Below, piece after piece: positions 1 through 8,410 of a stretch of DNA of 64,000 nucleotides. The notes under the pieces were generated by a model that was not told where the DNA came from, searched no databases, and saw only the letters and a program-made list of their open reading frames with translations. A program made the position numbers and the translations under genes. Every line of letters starts with the position of its first letter. Positions within the stretch are counted from its first letter, which is position 1. This stretch comes from an uncultured Dyadobacter sp. (GTDB taxonomy: Bacteria > Bacteroidota > Bacteroidia > Cytophagales > Spirosomataceae). The DNA lies in the NCBI RefSeq assembly GCF_946482605.1, contig NZ_CAMLSE010000004.1, positions 62,001 through 126,000 on the forward strand, in the 5' to 3' direction.

Positions 1-947
1 CCACGATTGCAGAAACGCCTTCCGGGCTTGTTGCTGCCTGGTTTGGCGGGACGAAAGAGCGGAATCCCGATGTGGGAATCTGGGTAAGCCGTTTGGAAAA
101 AGATAAATGGACCGCACCCTTAGAAGTAGCGAATGGTATCGTGAATGAAAAGCTTCGCTACGCCTGCTGGAACCCGGTTTTATACCAGGTACCCAAAGGC
201 GAACTGATGCTTTTTTATAAAGTAGGGCCGAATGTGGCGGGCTGGAAGGGCTTCCTCATCACTTCCAAAGACAATGGAAAGAGCTGGTCGAAGCCGGTGG
301 AATTGCAGGAAGGGTTCCTTGGGCCGGTGAAGAACAAACCGGTGCTACTGGCGAACGGGGAACTCTGGTGCCCGTCGAGCACGGAAGGTGACAATGGCTG
401 GCGACTGCATTTCGAGGTCACGCCCGATTTTGGCAAAACCTGGCGAAAAGTAGGGCCGCTGAACGATGGAAAGACGATTAAAGCCATTCAGCCAAGCCTG
501 CTGACTTACGCTAACGGCGATATGCAGATCCTTTGCCGCAGCCAGAGCCGTTCGATCGTTGAATCGTGGTCGAAAGATGGCGGCAAAACCTGGTCGGAGG
601 TGGCACCTTCTTCTTTGCCTAACAATAACTCGGGTACCGACGCTGTCACTTTAAAGGATGGCCGGCAATTGCTGGTTTATAATCACGTGAAACCGCCGGT
701 TGGTCAACCAAAAGGACCGCGGACGCCTTTGAATGTGGCTGTTTCGAAAGATGGCAAAAGCTGGGATGCCGTGCTTGTTCTGGAAGATTCGCCGATCAGC
801 CAGTATTCGTACCCGTCGGTGATCCAGACGGCCGACGGCATGGTGCATATCGTGTATACCTGGCGCAGGCAGCGTATCAAGCATGTGAAAATCGATCCGT
901 CGAAGCTGAAAGGCAAGGCGATCGTGGAAGAGCAGTGGCCTATTTGA
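1..947 (+). CDS. Sialidase-fold (BNR/Asp-box) glycosidase, 5' end outside window
   Basis: The open frame runs in from the left edge (in frame from base 3), so the first ATG/GTG inside the window is not the true start. The residues before the GTG at 72 read as the conserved start of the sialidase fold (VAAWFGGTKE, then NPDVGIW). Four Asp-box-like motifs (S-x-D-x-G-x-x-W type) follow, for example SKDNGKSW, TPDFGKTW, SKDGGKTW and SKDGKSW, as in six-bladed beta-propellers. Family members are secreted or periplasmic hydrolases. In polysaccharide loci of Bacteroidota such proteins often do not act on sialic acid, so the substrate is open. It stands 10 bp ahead of a sugar isomerase-like gene, probably in one operon with it. 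The fold assignment is strong, the substrate is unknown. Confidence 0.85.
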   Translation, partial: TIAETPSGLVAAWFGGTKERNPDVGIWVSRLEKDKWTAPLEVANGIVNEKLRYACWNPVLYQVPKGELMLFYKVGPNVAGWKGFLITSKDNGKSWSKPVELQEGFLGPVKNKPVLLANGELWCPSSTEGDNGWRLHFEVTPDFGKTWRKVGPLNDGKTIKAIQPSLLTYANGDMQILCRSQSRSIVESWSKDGGKTWSEVAPSSLPNNNSGTDAVTLKDGRQLLVYNHVKPPVGQPKGPRTPLNVAVSKDGKSWDAVLVLEDSPISQYSYPSVIQTADGMVHIVYTWRRQRIKHVKIDPSKLKGKAIVEEQWPI

Positions 948-957
948 ATTCGAAACA

Positions 958-1848
958 ATGAAAAGACGAAGCTTTTTAAATGCATGCGCTGTCGGATTGG
1001 CGGCGCTGCCGTTGTCGGCGTGGGCCGGAGAAACGCCCGGTATGTCGAAAAAGACACGCTATAAAATTGCCGTGATCGATTTGATGATCCTGAAACGCCA
1101 GAAGCTGAGTGCATTACCGCTCGCCGACGAAATCGGTGCCGACGGCCTGGAAGTGGATATGGGCGGCCTGGGCGACCGGCCTACTTTTGATAACAAACTT
1201 GCCGACCCGGCGGTGCGGCAGCAGTACCTCGACAAAGCGAAGGAATTAAACCTCGAACTTTGCTCCCTCGCCATGACTGGTTTCTATGCGCAGTCGTTCG
1301 CTAAACGCGACGGCGCTGAGAAGATGGTGGGCGATTGCATTGATACCATGAAACTAATGGGTATTAAGACTGCCTTTTTACCGCTGGGCATTCAGGGAGA
1401 TTTGGTCAAAAACCCGGAATTGCGGCCTGCGATCGTGGAAAGGCTTAAAACGGTTGGTGCAATGGCGGAAAAGGCTGGTGTGGTGATTGGCATAGAAACC
1501 GCACTGGATGCCAAAGGAGAAGTGGAATTGCTGAAAGAGATCGGCTCCAAGTCCATTCAGATCTATTTCAACTTTTCAAATCCCCTTAAAGAGGGCCGCG
1601 ACCTCTGCGAGGAACTGCGTGTTTTGGGTAAAAACCGCATTTGCCAGATCCATTGCACTGATGAGGACGGTGTTTGGCTGCAAAATAATACGCGGCTGGA
1701 CATGAAAAAGGTGAAAGCCACGCTGGATAAAATGGGCTGGAAAGGTTGGCTTGTAATCGAGCGCTCGCGCGATACCGCCAAGCCGCGCGATGTGAAAGGT
1801 AATTTTAGTGCAAATACCGCTTTTATGAAAACTGTTTTCCAGTCCTGA
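958..1848 (+). CDS. Exported sugar phosphate isomerase/epimerase-like TIM-barrel protein
   Basis: This 296-residue protein begins with a twin-arginine-like export signal (KRRSFL, then a hydrophobic stretch ending ALPLSAWA). The mature part looks like the xylose-isomerase-like TIM barrel (AP endonuclease 2 superfamily): DEIGADGLEVDMGG near residue 60, GVVIGIETALD near 175, and the terminal KGWLVIERSRD near 265, where Glu residues usually hold the metal. Exported members are common in Cytophagales sugar loci and generally lack a known substrate. It is 10 bp behind the sialidase-fold gene and 16 bp ahead of the DUF5703 hydrolase, so the three are likely co-transcribed. Isomerase or epimerase on a released sugar is inference from the fold. 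Confidence 0.8.
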   Translation: MKRRSFLNACAVGLAALPLSAWAGETPGMSKKTRYKIAVIDLMILKRQKLSALPLADEIGADGLEVDMGGLGDRPTFDNKLADPAVRQQYLDKAKELNLELCSLAMTGFYAQSFAKRDGAEKMVGDCIDTMKLMGIKTAFLPLGIQGDLVKNPELRPAIVERLKTVGAMAEKAGVVIGIETALDAKGEVELLKEIGSKSIQIYFNFSNPLKEGRDLCEELRVLGKNRICQIHCTDEDGVWLQNNTRLDMKKVKATLDKMGWKGWLVIERSRDTAKPRDVKGNFSANTAFMKTVFQS

Positions 1849-1864
1849 TCACGTTCCGCCGCCC

Positions 1865-4207
1865 ATGTTCGCTCGCATTGCCTGCTGCTTTCTGATATTT
1901 TTATTCGCATGTTCGTCAGCAATTGGTCAGGAATTCTCGCCCGGTCAGTACAATCTCAAATGGGCCAGCCAAAGCAGGAATGCCGGTGAATCGATGCCTT
2001 GTGGCGGTGGTGATATAGGGCTGAATGTGTGGGTTGAAAAGGGCGACGTGCTTTTCTACCTATCGCGTAGCGGCGTTTTTGATGAAAACAACCTGTTTCC
2101 GAAGCTCGGTCGCGTACGGGTGAGGCTTTCACCCAATCCATTCGATGATGGCAGCAGTTTTCAGCAGGAACTGAAATTAGAAGAGGGATATGTGGCGATT
2201 ACGGGGAAGAAAGGCAGTCAAAGCACAACGGTAAAGGTTTGGGTGGATGTTTTTAGCCCTACTATTCATGTGGAAGTCGAAAGCAGCCGTCCGGTTTCGA
2301 TGCAGGCCTGGTATGAAAGCTGGCGGACCGTCCGCGGAACGCTGACCGGCAACGCGCGGAGCGCTACTTCGTTGAAATGGGCCGTGCCGAAGGTGACTGT
2401 CTGGCCGGATAGCGTCGCCCATGAAAGTAACGGAGTGCTGTTTTATCATCAGAACAGGGATTCGACGGTGTTTGACCTCATGGTGAAACAGCAGCAGCTC
2501 GACGCCGTCGCATCGCAGCTTTGGAACCCGTTGAAAAAGCTCACTTATGGCGGGTGGATGAGCGGGTCGCAACTGGTAGCCGATCCGGAGATACGTTCAG
2601 GAAAGTATGCGGATACGCCATTCAGGGGTTTTGGGTTAAAAAGCAAATCACCTTCCCGCCGCATTCAGCTCGGCATTTACCTGAATACCGATCAGCCTGA
2701 AAACTTTGGAGTTTGGAAAAAAGGACTCCTGGAAGTGGTGGCCAAGGCTCGGCAAAATGAAAAGACCGCCTGGTCCAGGACCGCCGGCTGGTGGAAACAA
2801 TACTGGGAGCGAAGCCATATTGCACTGCAGGCGGGCCAGGCGGACAGCACGTCTGCTATCTGGCAGGTTGGACGCAACTACCAGCTTTTCCGCTACATGC
2901 TGGGGTGTAATGCATTCGGTACCTATCCTACCAAGTTCAATGGCGGGCTCTTTACCTACGACCCGGTTTTTGTCGACACGTCCTATCACTTCACAGCCGA
3001 CCACCGCAATTGGGGAGGGGGGATTTTTACGGCACAAAACCAGCGTCTGGTGTACTGGCCGATGCTCAAAAGCGGCGATTTTGAGATGGTGACACCGCAA
3101 TTTGAATTCTACCAACGCATACTGGCCAATGCGGAAGCGCGCACCCGACATTACTGGGGGCACCGGGGCGCATCGTTCACAGAGCAGATCGAGAACTTCG
3201 GCCTGCCCAATTATGCTGAGTACGGCTCGAAACGGCCAGCGGATTATGACCCCGGTTTGGAATACAACAAATGGCTGGAATACCTCTGGGACACATCGCT
3301 GGAATTTTGCCTGATGATCCTGGACAGGGAGGCTTTTACCGGCGGGGACATGACCCGGTACCTGCCGCTGATCGAAAGTTGTCTCGTATTCTTCGATGAG
3401 CATTATCAATACCTGGCGTCTCGGCGCAGTGCTGCGAAACTCGATCAGAATGGGCATCTGGTACTTTTCCCCGGGAGCGCGGCGGAGACCTATAAGATGG
3501 CTTACAATTCCGTAACTACCGTCGCGGGCCTGAAAACGGTGCTGGAACGATTGCTGGCATTGCCCCAACGGTACGGAACTGTACAGCACCGCAGCCATTG
3601 GCAGGAAATGCTGGGCCGGGTGCCGCAGTTGAGCTTCCGCGAAATGCAGGGGCACAGGACGATTGCGCCCGCACAGGCATGGGAGCGCATCCAGAACACG
3701 GAAATCCCGCAGCTGTACCCGGTATTCCCGTACGGCATGTACGGCATCGGCAAGCCCGACCTGGAAACGGCAGTCAATACGTGGAAATACGATACTGAGG
3801 CAATCAAAAACCGTAATTACACCAGCTGGCACCAGGATAACATCTTCTGCGCCCGACTGGGCCTGACGGACGAAGCCGCCGCATTAACCGTCAAAAAGTT
3901 ACAGGATTCCGGTCGTCGCTTCCCCGCATTCTGGGGGCCCGGCCACGACTGGGTGCCCGACCACAATTGGGGCGGTTCGGGTATGATCGGCTTGCAGGAA
4001 ATGCTGATGCAAACGCATGGCGACTCGATCTACCTCTTGCCAGCCTGGCCGTCGGATTGGGATGTGCAATTTAAGCTCCACGCGCCGCTGAATACCGTGA
4101 TCGAAGGCGAGTGGAGAAATGGTAAAATGATGAAACTGAAAGTGTCGCCTGAGACTCGCAAAAGTGACGTAATTTGCTCTAAATGTGGGTTTAATGTGGC
4201 TAAATAG
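1865..4207 (+). CDS. Secreted DUF5703-domain glycoside hydrolase-like protein
   Basis: The 780-residue product has a signal peptide (MFARIACCFLIFLFACSSAIGQ) with a possible lipobox Cys at residue 16. The N-terminal part (about 25-290) fits DUF5703, with the hallmark region GESMPCGGGDIGLNVW followed by DVLFYLSRSGVFDE. The rest is rich in Trp and His (HRNWGGG, HYWGHRGASF, PGHDWVPDHNWGGSG) and resembles the alpha/alpha barrel of GH95-like hydrolases. Such proteins are exported and thought to cleave plant or algal glycans; no catalytic residue can be named with certainty. It follows the isomerase-like gene after 16 bp. Family assignment is good and the activity is unassigned. Confidence 0.8.
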   Translation: MFARIACCFLIFLFACSSAIGQEFSPGQYNLKWASQSRNAGESMPCGGGDIGLNVWVEKGDVLFYLSRSGVFDENNLFPKLGRVRVRLSPNPFDDGSSFQQELKLEEGYVAITGKKGSQSTTVKVWVDVFSPTIHVEVESSRPVSMQAWYESWRTVRGTLTGNARSATSLKWAVPKVTVWPDSVAHESNGVLFYHQNRDSTVFDLMVKQQQLDAVASQLWNPLKKLTYGGWMSGSQLVADPEIRSGKYADTPFRGFGLKSKSPSRRIQLGIYLNTDQPENFGVWKKGLLEVVAKARQNEKTAWSRTAGWWKQYWERSHIALQAGQADSTSAIWQVGRNYQLFRYMLGCNAFGTYPTKFNGGLFTYDPVFVDTSYHFTADHRNWGGGIFTAQNQRLVYWPMLKSGDFEMVTPQFEFYQRILANAEARTRHYWGHRGASFTEQIENFGLPNYAEYGSKRPADYDPGLEYNKWLEYLWDTSLEFCLMILDREAFTGGDMTRYLPLIESCLVFFDEHYQYLASRRSAAKLDQNGHLVLFPGSAAETYKMAYNSVTTVAGLKTVLERLLALPQRYGTVQHRSHWQEMLGRVPQLSFREMQGHRTIAPAQAWERIQNTEIPQLYPVFPYGMYGIGKPDLETAVNTWKYDTEAIKNRNYTSWHQDNIFCARLGLTDEAAALTVKKLQDSGRRFPAFWGPGHDWVPDHNWGGSGMIGLQEMLMQTHGDSIYLLPAWPSDWDVQFKLHAPLNTVIEGEWRNGKMMKLKVSPETRKSDVICSKCGFNVAK

Positions 4208-4307
4208 TGATTAAATGTTTAAATGCGATGGGGTGCTTGACATGCTAAGGAAATGTTTTTAGATTTGTTGAGTAATCTTCTGTCAAACTTTAAACCACGC
4301 ACTTAAT

Positions 4308-4526
4308 ATGAACACGAATACAGAGCAATACGAACTCGCAACCCCGCTTATCTTTGGGACAGCCATTGGTACTTTTGGTACTTTACTGGGCCCTGTTGGT
4401 GCCATTGCAGGCTTTATTGTAGGCGCAGGCCTCGGGTTCTGGTTTGATAAAAAGCAAGCGACGCCCGTCAAATCTCAGGATGCATCGCCACTTGAAAATT
4501 CGGCGAAAAAGTCAATATGCCATTAA
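4308..4526 (+). CDS. Small glycine-zipper membrane protein (72 aa), unknown
   Basis: A short protein with a polar N-terminus (MNTNTEQYE), then about 33 mostly hydrophobic residues rich in glycine spaced by three or four (GTAIGTFGTLLGPVGAIAG and on to GAGLGFWF), and a charged tail. This is a glycine-zipper pattern as seen in small membrane or pore-like peptides. The gene starts 100 bp after the DUF5703 hydrolase and lies 30 bp ahead of another small membrane protein gene. It has an ATG start and coding-like composition. Function is not recognised. Confidence 0.6.
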   Translation: MNTNTEQYELATPLIFGTAIGTFGTLLGPVGAIAGFIVGAGLGFWFDKKQATPVKSQDASPLENSAKKSICH

Positions 4527-4556
4527 TTACAGTCATTGACGCTACCAGATGACTGT

Positions 4557-4865
4557 ATGGAAAAGTATTTCAACCAATATGCCATTTCGTTGGCTATTAG
4601 TCTAACAGGCTGTATATCATATATAGTTTTTGCTACAATCAAAAAAGGTATTCAAAGTTTACAAGAGCGGGAGGTGGCCGTTGTATTCTTCGACTTCATC
4701 GCGATTTGCTCGGCAGTAAAGATCGTTTATCTGGCTTTCGATGTAACAATCTGCCGTCCCGAATCGAAGGTGGATTTGGCTTTTCTTGCGCTGGGCGGCC
4801 TGATGATCATGTTGATTGCAATTAAAAATATCGTATCAAAGTTCGGCATGGTGAATTCGGCATAA
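4557..4865 (+). CDS. Small membrane protein (102 aa), unknown
   Basis: I take the ATG at 4557; an upstream TTG in the same frame at 4536 would add only seven polar residues. The protein shows three hydrophobic segments: about residues 7-25, 37-60 and 72-92, the last ending in LALGGLMIMLIAIKNIV. The loops are short and charged. It lies 30 bp downstream of the glycine-zipper protein, so the two may be co-transcribed. No known family is evident. The pair interrupts an otherwise carbohydrate-focused stretch. Confidence 0.6.
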   Translation: MEKYFNQYAISLAISLTGCISYIVFATIKKGIQSLQEREVAVVFFDFIAICSAVKIVYLAFDVTICRPESKVDLAFLALGGLMIMLIAIKNIVSKFGMVNSA

Positions 4866-4913
4866 AGGAATTGCACCCAAGGCAATATATCACATAAATA
4901 AATCAATATTTTT

Positions 4914-4921
4914 TAGCTTTG
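4914..4921 (+). promoter_or_regulatory. Candidate -7 element upstream of the FGGY kinase
   Basis: TAGCTTTG matches the Bacteroidota -7 consensus TAnnTTTG exactly, 73 bp ahead of the kinase ATG. No good TTTG at -33 with 19-21 nt spacing is visible, so support rests on one box and on position. Downstream is a pyrimidine-rich run (4923-4951). Confidence 0.35.
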
Positions 4922-4994
4922 TTTTCGATTGTTTTTCTTTTCTTTGTTTTAATAAAGAAGGACAGTTTCACAATTTCAAAACAACGCTTCCGGA

Positions 4995-6506
4995 ATGTTG
5001 AATGGGCCATTTGTGCTGGCGATCGATCAGGGTACGAGTAGTACCAAGTCCGTCATTTTTAATGTAAATGGAAAGGTGGTAGCACGCGGCAGTGAGCCAT
5101 TGCGTACTATGTACCTAAACGGCGGGCTGGTCGAGCAGGATCCGAACGAAATCTATGAGAACGTTTTGGCATCGGTGGCGAAGTGCATCGCAGATTTTAC
5201 GTCAAAGGATGGACGTATAGAGGAGATCCGTTCGTGCGGGATATCTAATCAACGCGAAACTTTTGTGCTTTGGGGTAAACATGGAGAGCCCTTGCATCAT
5301 GCGGTGGTTTGGCAATGCAAGCGGTCTACGGCCGTGTGCGAGCAACTCCGTGCAGCCGGCCTGGAAGAGATGGTTCGCAGAAAAACAGGTTTGCTGATCG
5401 ATCCCTATTTCTCAGGGTCCAAAGTAATCTGGCTGAACCAGCATCATGATCATGTCCGAGAGGTAATAGCCGGGGGTAATGCTTTTTTCGGGACTGTTGA
5501 TACCTGGCTTCTTTACAGATTGACCGGTGGAAAAGCCTATCTCACCGACCATACCAATGCATCCAGAACTCTGTTTTTCAACCTGGAAACACTTGCCTGG
5601 GACGACGAGTTGATCACCTCTTTTGGATTGAATGGATTGCAACTTCCTGATATACAGCCATCATCATCATTCTTTGGTGAAACGGATTTTGGGGGATTAC
5701 TCCCTTCTGCGCTTCCTGTAACTTCGATGATCGGCGATTCCCACGCAGCAGCTTTTGGAGAAGGATGTTTCGGGCCGGGCATCGCCAAGGCCACATTGGG
5801 AACGGGTTCGTCGATTTTAATGAACATTGGGCCGGAACCGAAACCTTCACAGCAAGGGATGGTAACGACCGTCGGCTGGAGTGCCGGCGAGCGCGTGGAG
5901 TATGCGCTCGAAGGGGTGATCGTGACCTGCGGGGCGACGATCGAATGGCTTAAAACGAACCTGGGACTGTTTCAGGACAGCCGGGAAACCGAGGCGATGG
6001 CGCGATCGGTGCAGGATAGTGCCGGCGTTTACCTGGTCCCTGCATTCAGCGGTTTGGGTGCGCCGCACTGGGATATGAACCGCAAAGCATCCATTACAGG
6101 CCTCACATTTCATGCGAATAAAAACCATATCGTGCGTGCTGCACTAGAATCTATTCCTTATCAGATCAAAGACGTGATCGATGCGATGGAGTCTGATACC
6201 GGGGTAGCATTGCAGGAGCTGAAAATAGATGGCGGACTGACTTCCAATGCTTTCGTGGTGCAAATGCTGGCCGATTTGCTGGAAAAGCCGGTTGTAAACC
6301 TGGAATTTCCCGAGGTGTCGGCGCTGGGTGCGGCCTATCTTTCCGGTTTGTATTCCGGGGTTTATCCCGATATCGATTATCTCCGGAACCTTAGTGCCGG
6401 CCATTCGTCTGTTCAGGCCCATGCCGGGAATGATGCGGTAAAAGCCGGCTACATGGGTTGGCAGGAGGCTGTTCGTTCTGTTCCCCAAGTTTACATAAAC
6501 CATTAA
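4995..6506 (+). CDS. FGGY-family carbohydrate kinase (glycerol-kinase-like; candidate D-apulose kinase)
   Basis: The 503-residue product has the N-terminal ATPase phosphate loop DQGTSSTKS (residues 11-19), the substrate-region motif NQRET with Arg87-Glu88, the segment GLLIDPYFSGSKV, and the C-terminal ALGAAYLSGL typical of FGGY kinases. Overall it resembles glycerol kinase, but the glycerol kinase motif GDQQAAL is replaced by GDSHAAAFG, so I do not call it glpK. FGGY kinases phosphorylate sugars or polyols in the cytoplasm. In D-apiose catabolism via apulose an FGGY-type kinase makes apulose 4-phosphate, and a split transketolase is encoded at 34384-36228. That link is inference. The next gene starts 2 bp after the stop codon. 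Confidence 0.85.
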   Translation: MLNGPFVLAIDQGTSSTKSVIFNVNGKVVARGSEPLRTMYLNGGLVEQDPNEIYENVLASVAKCIADFTSKDGRIEEIRSCGISNQRETFVLWGKHGEPLHHAVVWQCKRSTAVCEQLRAAGLEEMVRRKTGLLIDPYFSGSKVIWLNQHHDHVREVIAGGNAFFGTVDTWLLYRLTGGKAYLTDHTNASRTLFFNLETLAWDDELITSFGLNGLQLPDIQPSSSFFGETDFGGLLPSALPVTSMIGDSHAAAFGEGCFGPGIAKATLGTGSSILMNIGPEPKPSQQGMVTTVGWSAGERVEYALEGVIVTCGATIEWLKTNLGLFQDSRETEAMARSVQDSAGVYLVPAFSGLGAPHWDMNRKASITGLTFHANKNHIVRAALESIPYQIKDVIDAMESDTGVALQELKIDGGLTSNAFVVQMLADLLEKPVVNLEFPEVSALGAAYLSGLYSGVYPDIDYLRNLSAGHSSVQAHAGNDAVKAGYMGWQEAVRSVPQVYINH

Positions 6507-6508
6507 AG

Positions 6509-8125
6509 ATGAGATCCTTTTTTGCTGTTGCCTTCATTTGTCTGATTCGTTTTCATATATCCTTCGCGCAGGACCGGGTCGCGCCAGACCGGGTCGCGCC
6601 AGAACAGGTCGAGCGCTGGGAGCGGTTCGAGCTGACGCTGGCCGGTCCTCAAACCGGGAATCCGTTTGTTGATATAACCCTCACTGCGGAATTTACCAGC
6701 GGGTCTGAAAAAGTGAAAGTGACGGGTTTCTACGACGGAAATGGCCGCTACAAAGTACGGTTTATGCCGAAACAAACCGGGGTTTGGAATTACAAAACCG
6801 TGAGTAACAGTAAGCCGCTGAATGGCAAAAGCGGCAGTTTTAGCTGTATTGAGCCCGGTAAAAATAATCATGGCCCGGTGCAGGTAGCGGATACGTATCA
6901 TTTTAAATACGCGGATGGCAAGCGGTACTATCCGTTTGGTACGACGCTTTATGCCTGGACGCACCAGCCCGAGGGTTTGGAAGAGATTACATTGAAAACG
7001 CTCGCAAATGCCCCATTTAATAAGGTCAGAATGTGTGTTTTTCCTAAATACTACTCGCATGTCGAGAATGAGCCGCCTTTTTACCCGTATGTGAAAAAGT
7101 CGGAGTCGAAGGATGCGAAGGGGAAGCTTCGGTTTGAATGGGACCTGTCGCGTTTCGAGCCTGCCTTTTTCCAGCACCTCGAAAAGCGTATCGATGACCT
7201 GAAAAAGCTGGGTATCGAAGCGGATGTGATTATTTTCCACCCGTACGATAAGGGTCACTGGGGATTTGACAGTCTTGGTAAAGAGAATGATCTGAAATAC
7301 ATACGCTATCTCACGGCCCGGTTGGCGTCGTTCCGGAATGTCTGGTGGTCGTTAGCGAATGAATTTGATTATGTCAAAACCAAGCCACGTGAGGATTGGG
7401 ATGCATACACCAAAGAGGTCGTGAAGACTGACCCGTACAAGCATCTTTGCTCGATCCACAATGGTAGTGTGTACTACGACCTGTGGAAGCCCGAATTCAC
7501 CCATGTGAGTATCCAGAACGGCTCGACCGTCGAGGACTTTGGGCGGGCTACATTGCTGAGGGATGTGTTTTTCAGGCCGATGGTGTATGACGAGGTTTGC
7601 TATGAGGGTGATTTGCAGCAGCGGTGGGGGCACCTGAGCGGGGAGGAAATGACGGAGGCATTCTGGCAGGGGGTGATCGCGGGTACGTATGTAACGCACG
7701 GGGAGACTTATAAAAATAGCGGGGACACGATCTTCTGGGCCAAAGGAGGGAGGTTGATCGGCAGCAGTCCGGCCAGGATCGCTTTTCTGAGGAAGATCCT
7801 GGAAGAGGCGCCGGGGCCGTTGGAGCTTTCAGATCCGTGGAAAGATCATCATACGGCACGGGCGGATAGCAGCTATTACCTGGTGTATATGGGTAAGCAA
7901 ATGCAGTCGGAATGGGAATTTAGTCTGCCTTCCAAAGGCGGCCCTAAGGCCGGGAGCAGGTTTAGGGTGGAGGTGATCGATACCTGGAATATGACGGTCG
8001 ATGAGCAGCCTGAAGTGTTCGAAATAGGGGCGAAGGACGGCTACCGGCTGTTTGACAAGGATAGAAAGTCGATTCGTCTGCCTATGACGCCTTATCTCGC
8101 CATTCGCATTAAAGCTTATCCCTGA
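6509..8125 (+). CDS. Secreted DUF5060 / apiosidase-like (DUF4038) / DUF5605 glycoside hydrolase
   Basis: The start at 6509 gives a clear signal peptide (MRSFFAVAFICLIRFHISFA) and lies 2 bp after the kinase stop; a longer frame from 6458 overlaps the kinase. Domains in order: DUF5060 beta-sandwich (about 35-120, WERFELTLAGPQTGNPF, VKVTGFYDGNGRYKVRF), an apiosidase-like (beta/alpha)8 barrel (about 125-440, with VWWSLANEFDY and YDEVCYEGD, probable acid/base and nucleophile regions), and a C-terminal DUF5605 sandwich. Relatives are secreted glycosidases. A tandem 15-bp repeat at 6572-6601 puts DRVAP twice just after the signal peptide. The substrate is unknown, but the barrel family includes GH140 apiosidases. 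Confidence 0.82.
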   Translation: MRSFFAVAFICLIRFHISFAQDRVAPDRVAPEQVERWERFELTLAGPQTGNPFVDITLTAEFTSGSEKVKVTGFYDGNGRYKVRFMPKQTGVWNYKTVSNSKPLNGKSGSFSCIEPGKNNHGPVQVADTYHFKYADGKRYYPFGTTLYAWTHQPEGLEEITLKTLANAPFNKVRMCVFPKYYSHVENEPPFYPYVKKSESKDAKGKLRFEWDLSRFEPAFFQHLEKRIDDLKKLGIEADVIIFHPYDKGHWGFDSLGKENDLKYIRYLTARLASFRNVWWSLANEFDYVKTKPREDWDAYTKEVVKTDPYKHLCSIHNGSVYYDLWKPEFTHVSIQNGSTVEDFGRATLLRDVFFRPMVYDEVCYEGDLQQRWGHLSGEEMTEAFWQGVIAGTYVTHGETYKNSGDTIFWAKGGRLIGSSPARIAFLRKILEEAPGPLELSDPWKDHHTARADSSYYLVYMGKQMQSEWEFSLPSKGGPKAGSRFRVEVIDTWNMTVDEQPEVFEIGAKDGYRLFDKDRKSIRLPMTPYLAIRIKAYP

Positions 8126-8169
8126 CGAGGAATTCTTGATTGGTTAACATAGATAGTAAAGTATGAAAA

Positions 8170-8197
8170 AGGCCGGACGATGTCTGGTCTTTTTTTG
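8170..8197 (+). terminator. Rho-independent terminator after the kinase/DUF5605 operon
   Basis: A nine-pair stem (8170-8178 with 8182-8190, two G-U pairs) with a three-base loop is followed directly by TTTTTT (8191-8196). It lies 45 bp past the stop of the DUF5605 gene and 121 bp before the -33 box of the next operon. Confidence 0.8.
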
Positions 8198-8318
8198 TTT
8201 GGTTATGATTGATATGAATAATTTTTTGTTTAATGCGCTGATCTGGCTTTGAAACAAGCTTTCAGTAGTAATATTTTAACTTTTTGAAGTGAAAGAATAA
8301 TTATTCCTGTATTTTTAT

Positions 8319-8385
8319 TTTGTGTTATAAATATTGTTGCCTACATTTCGAAAAAAATAGAATATAAACGAAAGTAAATATTCTA
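8319..8385 (+). promoter_or_regulatory. Promoter and candidate operator of SusC/D operon 1
   Basis: A TTTG at 8319-8322 and TACATTTC at 8342-8349 are 19 nt apart, as in the Bacteroidota promoter (TTTG, N19-21, TAnnTTTG; 7 of 8 matches in the second box). Just downstream, TAGAATA (8358-8364) and TATTCTA (8379-8385) form a perfect seven-base inverted repeat with 21 nt between half-site centres, two helical turns. The segment 8340-8374 matches 31 of 35 positions with 19476-19510 ahead of SusC 2. Position over the transcription start suggests repression. Confidence 0.7.
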
Positions 8386-8410
8386 CCCCTTCGTAAAATC
8401 CTTGTACCTT

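Noticed and set aside
1..947. A genuine sialic-acid sialidase.
   Set aside because: The fold is right, but no sialic acid lyase, epimerase or transporter is in the window and the neighbours handle plant-type sugars.
2648..3832. A 394-codon open frame antisense to the DUF5703 gene.
   Set aside because: It is a shadow of the high-GC third positions of the sense gene, with no domain or start context. Similar antisense frames at 45086-45904 and 46964-47950 were dropped for the same reason.
4995..6506. Naming the FGGY kinase glpK.
   Set aside because: The GDQQAAL motif of glycerol kinase is changed to GDSHAAA, no glycerol uptake or glycerol-3-phosphate gene is near, and the context is sugar catabolism.
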